Assembly (NCBI GenBank): GCA_023402915.1
Contig: JAEYFO010000156.1
Span: forward strand, 1 to 6,272
Direction: 5' to 3'
From: Bacillota bacterium
Lineage (GTDB): Bacteria > Bacillota > Clostridia > Christensenellales > CALWSW01
Length of the DNA: 6,272 nt
In this document: positions 1 through 5,228 of the stretch, in pieces
How the letters are laid out: every line of letters starts with the position of its first letter
How positions within the stretch are numbered: position 1 is the stretch's first letter
Made by a program: the position numbers and the translations under genes
The notes under the pieces: model-generated
Database searches by the model: none
What the model saw: only the letters and a program-made list of their open reading frames with translations
Told to the model about the DNA's origin: nothing

Positions 1-242
1 CGCACAATCCGCACAATCTGGAGTTTTATCAAAAGTTCGGTTTTGAAGTGTACGAAGTGCTGGAAAAAGAGTTTTCCCTCAAGCAATATTGCCTCATCCG
101 CCGCACGGCAGGCGTGGAGTTTTCCCGTCCCGCGCTGACGGACGGCTACCGCTCCCCCGCCCGCAATGAACACGCCGCCGAACCGCCCCGCGGCCCGCTG
201 GCCCGGCTGGAAGCGGCCGCGCCGAAAAAGCACTTTGTGTAA
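1..242 (+). CDS. GNAT-family N-acetyltransferase, C-terminal part (5' end outside window)
   Basis: Only the last 79 codons are visible, in the frame beginning at base 3; the gene enters from the left edge. The visible part opens with HNPHNLEFYQKFGFEVYEVL, the N-x-x-x-x-FYqKfGFevy pattern of motif B near the C terminus of GNAT acetyltransferases, which transfer acetyl from acetyl-CoA to an amine. A last beta-strand (QYCLIRR) follows. After it comes a tail of about 45 residues rich in Ala, Pro and Arg that is not part of the GNAT fold and looks disordered. The stop TAA is at 240-242, with a good intrinsic terminator 40 bp downstream, so this is probably the end of its transcript. The substrate cannot be told. 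The family call is fairly safe; an internal GTG at 48 is not a credible start because the motif continues upstream of it. Confidence 0.75.
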   Translation, partial: HNPHNLEFYQKFGFEVYEVLEKEFSLKQYCLIRRTAGVEFSRPALTDGYRSPARNEHAAEPPRGPLARLEAAAPKKHFV

Positions 243-279
243 GAACTTTGAACCAGTGTCTTCCGGGACTGTCCCGCAT

Positions 280-310
280 AAATGCTGCGATCTCGCGGCA
301 TTTTTCTTTT
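280..310 (+). terminator. Intrinsic terminator after the acetyltransferase gene
   Basis: AAATGCTGCG (280-289) pairs with CGCGGCATTT (294-303), giving a 10-bp stem with one G-T wobble and a 4-base loop (ATCT). It is followed directly by TTCTTTT. It lies 38 bp after the acetyltransferase stop and upstream of the regulator's promoter, so it separates the two plus-strand genes. Confidence 0.8.
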
Positions 311-340
311 GGAATATCCCTTGCCGCAACAGCGCGTTGC

Positions 341-369
341 TTGCGAAAAAGCGGCGCTTCCTGTATGAT
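341..369 (+). promoter_or_regulatory. Sigma-A-type promoter of the XRE/zinc-ribbon regulator
   Basis: The -35 element is TTGCGA (341-346) and the -10 element is TATGAT (364-369), separated by exactly 17 bp. The start of transcription would fall near 376, leaving a leader of only about 19 bases with the ribosome binding site (AAAGGCGGT) at its very beginning. A nested imperfect inverted repeat, AGCGC...GCTT / AAGC...GCGCT (331-358), overlaps the -35 element. It could be an operator, for example for autoregulation, but that is inference. Confidence 0.55.
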
Positions 370-394
370 TTTTCCAGAAAGGCGGTGCCGATTC

Positions 395-832
395 ATGGAA
401 ACAAAAGACGTTCTTCTCAAGCTGCGCACGGAGCGCGGCCTCTCTCAGGATGCGCTGGCGGAAAAGCTCCACGTGACCCGTCAGGCCATTTCCCGCTGGG
501 AAACAGGCGAAACCACACCAAACACCGAAACGCTCAAGCTGCTGTCGGCATTTTTTGACGTTTCGATCAACACGCTGCTGGGTGCGCCGCGGCAGCTGAT
601 CTGCCAATGCTGCGGCATGCCGCTCGAGGACGCGACCACCAGCCGGGAACCGGACGGCGCGTTCAACGAGGACTATTGCAAGTGGTGTTACGACGGCGGT
701 ACGTTCAAGTACCACAGCAAGGAAGAGCTGATCGACTTTTGCGTCGCGCACATGGCGAGCGAGCAGTGGCCTACCGAGCAGGTGCGCGCGCACATGGAAG
801 CGGTCGTGCCCAACCTGAAGCACTGGAACTGA
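395..832 (+). CDS. XRE-family transcriptional regulator with C-terminal zinc ribbon
   Basis: A 145-residue protein of two parts. Residues 5-62 are a Cro/C1-type helix-turn-helix: LSQDALAEKLHVTRQAISRW (16-35) is the typical helix 2-turn-helix 3 stretch, followed by the usual ETGETTPNTETL and a closing helix ending in NTLLG. Residues 70-102 carry CQCCGMPL (C70, C73) and YCKWCY (C95, C98), two CxxC knuckles that match the putative zinc-ribbon family Zn_ribbon_2 (PF12674, from memory); they should bind one zinc. The rest is a short helical tail. The fusion is a recurring one in Firmicutes. The ATG at 395 is chosen because it has an upstream AAAGGCGGT and sits just after a good promoter, and because the HTH begins at once; in-frame extension to TTG at 248 would run through the preceding terminator. 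The target genes and the signal sensed are unknown. Confidence 0.9.
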   Translation: METKDVLLKLRTERGLSQDALAEKLHVTRQAISRWETGETTPNTETLKLLSAFFDVSINTLLGAPRQLICQCCGMPLEDATTSREPDGAFNEDYCKWCYDGGTFKYHSKEELIDFCVAHMASEQWPTEQVRAHMEAVVPNLKHWN

Positions 833-850
833 GCGCAAAAACTCCAAAAA

Positions 851-900
851 CTTCAAAAAAAGAACGGCTGCGGCGTGTGCTGCACCCGTTCTTTTGTTTT
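851..900. terminator. Bidirectional intrinsic terminator between convergent genes
   Basis: AAAAGAACGG (858-867) is the exact reverse complement of CCGTTCTTTT (886-895). The 18-base interior can pair further (TGCGG 869-873 with GCTGCA 880-884 region). On the plus strand the stem is followed by TTTTGTTTT; on the minus strand by a run of six T then GAAGTTTTT. It can therefore end both the regulator gene from the left and the lipoprotein gene from the right. Confidence 0.8.
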
Positions 901-931
901 GACAATTCATTCCATACGGAAATCGCCGGTG

Positions 932-1417
932 TTATTTTGCTGAGTCCATATACGCGTCCTGAATCTTCCCAGCCTCTTCCATGTAGACCTCCTGAAGCTT
1001 TCCGGCCCACTCAGAATATTCCTCGTAAGAGCCGCTTCCGTGGTTATAGTAATATTCCGCCATTTCAGAAACGCCATCCATCGAGATCTCGGCCAGTTTT
1101 GACACTTTGGCATAGCAAATTTCCGCAAGCCCCTGGATCCCTTCGTTGTTGTCTGCGGCCTCCGTCTGGTATTCTTCAATCAATCCCGGAACCGCATCTC
1201 GAAGCCTGTCCGTGTAATCGTCGAGAATCGCCTGATAGGAGTCGTAATTCGCAGGCTCCTCCTTTGCAGTATCCTGAACGTTGTTGGCGTTGGAAGCCGG
1301 TTTCTCTGTCTGTAAAGAAGTCTGCTCCTTCGTCTGAAGAGTAGAAAGAACCACACCGCAGCCGCAAAGCGCAAAAGCCATGACTGCCGCTAAAACCAGA
1401 AGAAACCCTTTTTTCAT
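932..1417 (-). CDS. Putative lipoprotein with Tyr-rich helical domain, function unknown
   Basis: A 161-residue protein. MKK, then a hydrophobic stretch (4-17) and the lipobox L17-C18-G19-C20, give a type II signal peptide; after cleavage Cys20 would be lipidated and the protein anchored on the outer face of the membrane. Residues about 25-56 are a polar, Thr/Gln/Asn-rich linker. Residues 57-161 form a charged, probably all-helical domain rich in Tyr and Glu, with the phrases YQAILDDYTDRL, LAEISMDGVSEMAEYYY and a closing AGKIQDAYMDSAK. I recall similar domains, some behind zinc-ribbon or membrane anchors, as uncharacterised proteins of Clostridia, but I know of no function. The start ATG (1417-1415) follows a strong AAAGGAGAG at 1431-1423. 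It is separated by 92 bp from the upstream membrane-protein gene on the same strand and ends at the bidirectional terminator. Confidence 0.85.
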   Translation of the reverse strand: MKKGFLLVLAAVMAFALCGCGVVLSTLQTKEQTSLQTEKPASNANNVQDTAKEEPANYDSYQAILDDYTDRLRDAVPGLIEEYQTEAADNNEGIQGLAEICYAKVSKLAEISMDGVSEMAEYYYNHGSGSYEEYSEWAGKLQEVYMEEAGKIQDAYMDSAK

Positions 1418-1509
1418 CTTGCCTCTCCTTTCTTCCTCAGACGCTTTTTAATGGAGAACTATGTTTTCCAGGCAACCTGCCGTTCCAACCGGCGCCGCAG
1501 GCAGCAGCG

Positions 1510-1992
1510 TCAAACGCCGCTTCCGCCCTTGCCCCCTTCTTCCTTTTCAGTGGGAGGTTTGCTCCCGGTATCTTCCAGCCGTTCGAAATAGAGTTTGAAC
1601 AGCTCCTTGTCCTTCGGTACGTCCACGATCTTTTTCGTCCCGTCCTTGTAGAACACAAGAAACCGCGCCATTTCATACCCGACGGGAACGTTTTCCTCTC
1701 TGGCCGTCATTGCGCCAAGGAGCGCACCCAGGTCACCGCCGAGCATCCCGCCCATGAGGGTACGACCGACCGCGCCTTTCGTGACGGTCTTGTATCTCTG
1801 ATTAAAGCCGAACAGACGGGTTTTGAGGACGTTCTCTTCTTCACGCTTGAAATGCTCTTTTCTTTTTTCCTTATCCAGCATTCTGGCAAGAAGGAGCATA
1901 ACAGCGCCGACAAGGAGAATTATCAAAATGGGAACCCACACCTCTTTGTCCCCGATGTGGTCTAAAAAACTCCCCGTCTTACCTGTTCTCAT
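1510..1992 (-). CDS. Small single-span membrane protein of unknown function, coupled to nrdG
   Basis: A 160-residue protein that I do not recognise as a named family. Residues 18-38 (VWVPILIILLVGAVMLLLARM) form one transmembrane helix, followed by a basic, charged stretch (KEKRKEHFKREEE), so the C-terminal part should be cytoplasmic by the positive-inside rule. Residues 76-95 are Gly/Leu-rich (MGGMLGGDLGALLGAM), like a short hydrophobic hairpin or second membrane-dipping segment. Residues 108-139 (ARFLVFYKDGTKK, then a LFKLYFERLE helix) look like a small beta-beta-alpha unit; the end is a Gly/Lys/Glu tail. ATG at 1992 is chosen over the TTG at 2019: GGAGGA lies five to ten bases upstream (2002-1997) and this ATG overlaps the nrdG stop as ATGA, which points to translational coupling. 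Its job is unknown. Confidence 0.8.
   Translation of the reverse strand: MRTGKTGSFLDHIGDKEVWVPILIILLVGAVMLLLARMLDKEKRKEHFKREEENVLKTRLFGFNQRYKTVTKGAVGRTLMGGMLGGDLGALLGAMTAREENVPVGYEMARFLVFYKDGTKKIVDVPKDKELFKLYFERLEDTGSKPPTEKEEGGKGGSGV
1989..1992 (-). promoter_or_regulatory. ATGA start/stop overlap coupling nrdG to the membrane-protein gene
   Basis: The start codon of the membrane-protein gene (1992-1990) shares two bases with the TGA stop of nrdG (1991-1989). A GGAGGA at 2002-1997, inside the end of nrdG, serves as the ribosome binding site. This arrangement is typical of translationally coupled pairs made in linked amounts. Confidence 0.75.
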
Positions 1993-2495
1993 ATCGTCCT
2001 CCACGGGTCTTTCCACCAAACGACCTCGCCCTTCGCCAGCGAACGCTGTACGTCGATGAGCCGTTGATTGGCACTCCCTCGAAACAGAAGCGCCAAGCTG
2101 CGTTGTTTCTCACTGAACCTTCCATCCACCAGCACGTCGCACAGACCAAGCAGCGCCGCCTTCTCTTCGTCGGCCAGCAGCTGTTCGTAGGTGTAACCGG
2201 TGTACGCCCAAACCGTCTTGCCCAGCCGGTGTGCCCCTTCCGCCAGAACACGGAACGCTTCCGGCTGACAGAACGGCTCACCGCCCGATAGCGTGATGCC
2301 CTCCATCAGGTACGAACCGGACAGCAGGGACAGAATCTCATTTGTGTCTCCCGGAGCGCCGCCGGAGAAATCGTGTGTTTCCGGATTGTGACAGCCGGTG
2401 CAATGGTGCGGACAGCCCTGAAAGAACACCGTCAGGCGCATTCCTTCGCCGTCCACGATGGAATCCATTTCGATTCCCGCCATGCGAAAAATCAT
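1989..2495 (-). CDS. nrdG: Anaerobic ribonucleoside-triphosphate reductase activating protein
   Basis: A 168-residue radical-SAM activase. It cleaves S-adenosylmethionine reductively to put a glycyl radical on class III ribonucleotide reductase (NrdD), which makes deoxynucleotides without oxygen. The [4Fe-4S]-binding motif CPHHCTGC (C28, C32, C35) has the CxxxCxxC spacing; TLSGGEPF (68-75) is the SAM-binding GGEP; DVLVDGRF (120-127) and RGSANQRLIDV (139-149) are hallmarks of NrdG rather than of pyruvate formate-lyase activase. Length fits the family (about 155-175). ATG at 2495 is favoured by GAGGGG at 2506-2501; the in-frame Met5 has no such site. Cytosolic. Unusually, nrdD is not next to it: the upstream neighbour is the end of the suf pair, and downstream an overlapping membrane-protein gene follows. 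Confidence 0.95.
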   Translation of the reverse strand: MIFRMAGIEMDSIVDGEGMRLTVFFQGCPHHCTGCHNPETHDFSGGAPGDTNEILSLLSGSYLMEGITLSGGEPFCQPEAFRVLAEGAHRLGKTVWAYTGYTYEQLLADEEKAALLGLCDVLVDGRFSEKQRSLALLFRGSANQRLIDVQRSLAKGEVVWWKDPWRTI

Positions 2496-2527
2496 GGAAT
2501 CCCCTCTTGTTCATTGGTGTTAAAAAC

Positions 2528-2556
2528 AAAATAACACACGCAAAGAAAATTATCAA
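2528..2556 (-). promoter_or_regulatory. Putative sigma-A promoter of nrdG
   Basis: On the minus strand TTGATA (2556-2551) is a five-of-six match to the -35 consensus, followed after exactly 17 bp by TATTTT (2533-2528) as a weaker -10. Transcription would start near 2521, about 26 bases before the nrdG start and just upstream of its GAGGGG ribosome binding site. It sits in an AT-rich stretch after the suf terminator, so nrdG and the membrane-protein gene probably form their own transcript. Confidence 0.5.
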
Positions 2557-2685
2557 GAGAACACAAACCATTATTTTCACTTTTTGAACCTTTTGAAAGT
2601 CTTGTCACAATTTGCATTGCTATATTTGTACATTTCGCATTTTGTTACCCTTCCTGCCTGCTCACGACCACCCAGCCAAACAGAC

Positions 2686-2723
2686 AAGCACCGCCGCCGG
2701 TCTCCCCCGGCAAAGCGGTGCTT
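2686..2723 (-). terminator. Strong hairpin, likely terminator of the suf pair
   Basis: AAGCACCGC (2686-2694) is the exact reverse complement of GCGGTGCTT (2715-2723), and inside it GCCGG (2696-2700) pairs with CCGGC (2707-2711) around a 6-base loop; the two stems are separated by a small bulge. It lies 56 bp past the sufB stop. The T-run on the minus strand is broken (TGTCTGTTTGG), so termination may be incomplete, with some read-through to nrdG. Confidence 0.65.
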
Positions 2724-2778
2724 TCTGACAGCTTCTATTACAGATTTCTTTGTAAAACAAGAACTCCTCTTGGGGTCG

Positions 2779-3699
2779 TTACCCCCGCAAAAATCCCTCG
2801 ATGATCTTCTCTTCGGCCTGCTGTTCCGTCAAGCCCAGGCTGCGGAGCTTTAGGATCTGCTCCCCGGCGATTTTGCCGATGGCCGCCTCATGGATGAGGG
2901 CCGCGTCGATGTTTCCGGCATACAGCTCGGGCGCGGCGTTGACCGTGCCGTTTCCAACGAGGATCGCGTCGCACTCGGAATGCCCCGTGCAGCGGTTGTT
3001 GCCGCGGATGCGGGAATGGTATTCCTGATGGGAATGATCCCGCGCCACGGAGCGGGAGATCAGATCCACGCCGGAATCCTCCCCGTCGAGCGACACTTCA
3101 AAGTCGGTTTTCGCCTGCTCCTCGCCGTCGGTCATGATGCGCTCACGGATGATGAGCTTCGCCCGCGGGCCAAGAACGGCGCGGGTTTTCCGGTCGGTGG
3201 AATCCACGCCGCTGAGCTGGATGGTATCCATTTCAAGCGTCGCGTCCTGCGCAAGAGTCGCGTCCGTCACCGGGTCGATGCGGCGCAGGCCCTTGCCTTC
3301 GCCCAGACCGATGTGCTTTTCCTTATAGAGCACATGCGCGCCCTTTTCAATGAAAAAGCGGTGAATGCCGTTGTGCCGCGCGTCCTCTTCGCCGTCGCTA
3401 TGAACGCCGCAGCCCGCGACAATGACAACGTCCGCCCCTTCGCCGACGAAAAAGTCGTTGTAGACCAGATCGTCCACGTCGCTGTGGGTCACGCAGGCGG
3501 GGATATAGACCGTTTCGCCCTTCGTTCCCGGCGCAATGTGGATCACCAGGCCGGGGCCGTCTTTTTTCGAGTCGATGCGGATGTTTTTGGAGGACTGCCG
3601 GCCGGCGCACTGGCCGTCCTCCCGGATGTTGAACGCGCCCTCAAACGCGCCCTTCCAGTCCGAAACGATGCTGAGGATTTTTTCGGTGATCTTATTCAC
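2779..3699 (-). CDS. sufB: SufB/SufD-family Fe-S cluster scaffold protein, short SmsB type
   Basis: A 306-residue protein, far shorter than classical SufB (about 465-495) or SufD (about 420), and lacking their long N-terminal domains. It consists mainly of the right-handed beta-helix core: CGVHSDGEEDARHNGIHRFF (97-116), YKEKHIGLGEGKG (125-137), GVDSTDRKTRAVLG (164-177), SRSVARDHSHQEY (215-227), then GHSECDAILVG (239-249) and LIHEAAIGKIAGEQ (268-281), closing with LGLTEQQAEEKIIEGFL. C243 and the H270-E271 pair lie where the cluster-assembly Cys and His/Glu of SufB are expected (spacing of 28 residues). It should pair with the SufC ATPase encoded just upstream to build Fe-S clusters in the cytosol. 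With sufC it forms the two-gene system described as SMS (SUF-like minimal system, SmsCB). The start is GTG at 3699, set by AAGGAGGAG at 3715-3707, and overlaps sufC by 8 bp. Annotation pipelines may call it SufD. Confidence 0.9.
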   Translation of the reverse strand: MNKITEKILSIVSDWKGAFEGAFNIREDGQCAGRQSSKNIRIDSKKDGPGLVIHIAPGTKGETVYIPACVTHSDVDDLVYNDFFVGEGADVVIVAGCGVHSDGEEDARHNGIHRFFIEKGAHVLYKEKHIGLGEGKGLRRIDPVTDATLAQDATLEMDTIQLSGVDSTDRKTRAVLGPRAKLIIRERIMTDGEEQAKTDFEVSLDGEDSGVDLISRSVARDHSHQEYHSRIRGNNRCTGHSECDAILVGNGTVNAAPELYAGNIDAALIHEAAIGKIAGEQILKLRSLGLTEQQAEEKIIEGFLRG

Positions 3700-4426
3700 G
3701 GCAGGTCTCCTCCTTCCGAAGCGGGCAGCGGCAGCCCTTTTCTTCCGCCATCAAACCGGGGAGCACTTCCTCCCGCGGGCCTGCGGCGCGCACCTCGCCG
3801 TCCGCAATGACGATGATCTCATCCGCGATGTTCAAGATCCGTTCCTGATGGGAAATGATCAAAAGGGTGCGGTTCCGCTCCTTCCGCAGGCGCTCGAACG
3901 CATCGATCAGTCCGGAAAAGCTCCAAAGGTCGATGCCCGCTTCCGGCTCGTCAAACAGGCAGAGCCGCGCGTCCCTGCGGGCAAGCACCGTCGCAATCTC
4001 GATGCGCTTGATCTCGCCGCCGGACAGGCTGGCGTTCACTTCGCGGTCAATATAATCCTTCGCGCACAGCCCCACCGCGCCGAGCACGCGGCAAAGCGCC
4101 GTTTCTTCGATGGTTCCGCCGCCCGCCAGCTCCAGCAGGTCGCGCACCGTCAGCCCCTTGAAGCGCACGGGCTGCTGAAAGGCGTAGGCCACGCCCTTTT
4201 TCGCCCGCTCCGTCACGTCAAGGCCGGTGATGTCCTCGCCGTCGAGCAGGATCTTTCCGGAATCGGCCGTCAGCACGCCCGCAATGATCTTTGCAAGGGA
4301 AGTCTTTCCGCCGCCGTTGGGGCCGGTCACCACGGTGAGCTTGCCCGTGGGCACCGTCAGATTCACGCCGCGGAGGATCTTGTCCCCTTCCGGCGCAGTC
4401 CAGACAATATTTTCCAGTTTCAACAT
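3692..4426 (-). CDS. sufC: Fe-S assembly ATPase SufC (SmsC type)
   Basis: A 244-residue ABC-type ATPase without any transmembrane partner nearby. Walker A is GPNGGGKT (35-42), the Q-loop is FQQP (83-86), the signature is LSGGE (134-138), Walker B is LCLFDEPEAGID (155-166) and the H-loop is ISHQ (191-194). FQQPVRFKGLTVRDLL and ASLSGGEIKRIEI are SufC-like rather than transporter-like. It should dimerise on SufB and drive the rearrangement that exposes the cluster assembly site. The C terminus ends in GCRCPLRKEETCRE, with C232, C234 and C242, a possible metal-binding tail that I do not expect in E. coli SufC. The ATG at 4426 follows AAAGGAG ten bases upstream. The sufB start lies within the last codons, so the two are translated together. 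No sufS, sufU or sufE is in the window. Confidence 0.9.
   Translation of the reverse strand: MLKLENIVWTAPEGDKILRGVNLTVPTGKLTVVTGPNGGGKTSLAKIIAGVLTADSGKILLDGEDITGLDVTERAKKGVAYAFQQPVRFKGLTVRDLLELAGGGTIEETALCRVLGAVGLCAKDYIDREVNASLSGGEIKRIEIATVLARRDARLCLFDEPEAGIDLWSFSGLIDAFERLRKERNRTLLIISHQERILNIADEIIVIADGEVRAAGPREEVLPGLMAEEKGCRCPLRKEETCRE
3707..3715 (-). promoter_or_regulatory. Ribosome binding site of sufB, inside sufC
   Basis: AAGGAGGAG on the minus strand (3715-3707) lies nine to ten bases before the GTG at 3699 and is embedded in the sufC codons for Lys-Glu-Glu near its C terminus. It fixes the GTG as the sufB start; there is no ATG at a comparable place. Confidence 0.7.
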
Positions 4427-4487
4427 GCGCTTCGCGCTCCTTTATGGCAATTCTTTTGAAACGATTTTACCGCAAATTTTCCGGAAG

Positions 4488-4509
4488 AAAAAGCGCTCCG
4501 CGCCCTTTT
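4488..4509 (-). terminator. Possible weak terminator between the cob genes and sufC
   Basis: On the minus strand GCGC-GGA-GCGC forms a short stem (4503-4493), flanked by AAAAGG on the 5' side and TTTTTCTT on the 3' side; the flanks can extend the stem through A-T and G-T pairs. It lies in the 119-bp gap after the phosphatase stop. The core stem is only 4 bp, so termination may be partial. Confidence 0.35.
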
Positions 4510-4545
4510 GTCGAAAAAAATGGGATACCGTCGAAAAACCGGCGC

Positions 4546-5145
4546 TCAGGGACGCGGCGGCGTGCCGGGAAGCGCCTCCCACGAAACGGGCGCGCCGTTT
4601 TCAAGCGCAATGGCGTAGCCGCCGCCCGGCTGGGGCAGCCATTCGAGAAAGTTTTTCTTTTCGTCCGGAAAAATCTCGATCGAAAGCAGCGTGCCGATCG
4701 TGCCGCCGTGACACACCACCGCCGTATCCTTCGTCAGCCGGGGCAAAAGCGTCCGGTAGCCGCGGAGGATCCGCTCGCCGAACTGCCGGTTGCTCTCGCC
4801 GCCGGGGCAGGGCGAATCCCCCTTCGGATCGGACGCCCACGCCTGATAGGCCGGAAGCTCCTTCAATTCGTCGTAGGATTTCATCTCGTATTCGCCGAAA
4901 TCAAACTCCCGAAGGTCGGGAAGCTGCTCGTGCGGCACAGGGCCGTAGATCAGCTCGAGCGTTTCCTCCGTGCGCCGCAGTCCCGACGTGAAAAACTGCT
5001 CCGCCGCCGGATAGCAGCCGTTGATCGCCCGCCAGGCGATCTCCTCCCGCCCCTCTTTGGCAAGGGGAAGGTCGGTGCTGCCATAGTGCAATTTCTGAAG
5101 GTTTCCGGCCGTGATGCCGTGCCGGATGAGATAGAGCTTTGTCAT
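4546..5145 (-). CDS. cobC: Histidine phosphatase, likely alpha-ribazole-5'-phosphate phosphatase
   Basis: A 199-residue member of the phosphoglycerate-mutase-like histidine phosphatase family. LIRHG (6-10) holds the catalytic His9 that becomes phosphorylated; Asn15, the SGLRRTEET stretch (54-62, with Arg57/58), LREFDFGEYE (78-87, with the acid Glu80) and VVCHGGT (143-149, second His146) complete the phosphate pocket. Several phosphatase branches share these motifs; the CobC assignment rests on the LREFDFGEYE style and on its place right after cobS and the cobU-like gene. CobC removes phosphate from alpha-ribazole 5'-phosphate before, or from the cobalamin phosphate after, the CobS step. The start ATG follows GGAAAGG. 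It is separated from the cobU-like gene by 83 bp containing AT-rich tandem repeats. A general sugar-phosphate phosphatase is the alternative. Confidence 0.8.
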   Translation of the reverse strand: MTKLYLIRHGITAGNLQKLHYGSTDLPLAKEGREEIAWRAINGCYPAAEQFFTSGLRRTEETLELIYGPVPHEQLPDLREFDFGEYEMKSYDELKELPAYQAWASDPKGDSPCPGGESNRQFGERILRGYRTLLPRLTKDTAVVCHGGTIGTLLSIEIFPDEKKNFLEWLPQPGGGYAIALENGAPVSWEALPGTPPRP

Positions 5146-5167
5146 TGTTTTGCCTTTCCAACGATAA

Positions 5168-5195
5168 AAATTTCAAAAATTCAAAATTTCAAATT
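5168..5195. repeat. Three and a half tandem 8-bp AT-rich repeats upstream of cobC
   Basis: The plus strand reads AAATTTCA (5168-5175), AAAATTCA (5176-5183), AAATTTCA (5184-5191) and a partial AATT (5192-5195). It lies in the 83-bp gap between the cobU-like gene and the phosphatase gene, about 20 bases upstream of the phosphatase start codon, in otherwise GC-rich DNA. Confidence 0.75.
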
Positions 5196-5228
5196 ACTTC
5201 AGCGCGCAGGGCGCTTGCTTTCAAAAAA

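Noticed and set aside
248..394. N-terminal extension of the XRE regulator from a TTG at 248
   Set aside because: It would read through an intrinsic terminator and the promoter; the ATG at 395 has a ribosome binding site and starts right before the HTH.
1418..1509. Terminator and promoter between the membrane-protein gene and the lipoprotein gene
   Set aside because: CCTGC/GCAGG could form a stem but no T-run follows, and the -10 candidates match only three of six bases; nothing supports a firm call.
1989..2495. Pyruvate formate-lyase activase or QueE instead of NrdG
   Set aside because: The RGSANQRLIDV segment, CxxxCxxC placement and length of 168 residues fit NrdG; PFL activases are longer and lack that segment.
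2890..3810. Long open frame of about 306 codons on the plus strand opposite sufB and sufC
   Set aside because: It is the antisense shadow of GC-rich coding sequence; the minus-strand frames carry complete SufB and SufC motifs and the plus-strand translation resembles no protein.
4510..4538. Direct repeat GTCGAAAAA at 4510-4518 and 4530-4538
   Set aside because: Only nine bases, two copies, A-rich; too short to mean more than chance without comparison.
4427..4545. Promoter for sufC in the 119-bp gap
   Set aside because: A TAAAAT that could be a -10 box is present on the minus strand, but no acceptable -35 lies 16-18 bp upstream, so I do not call it. sufC may be read from the cob transcript or from a promoter I cannot recognise.
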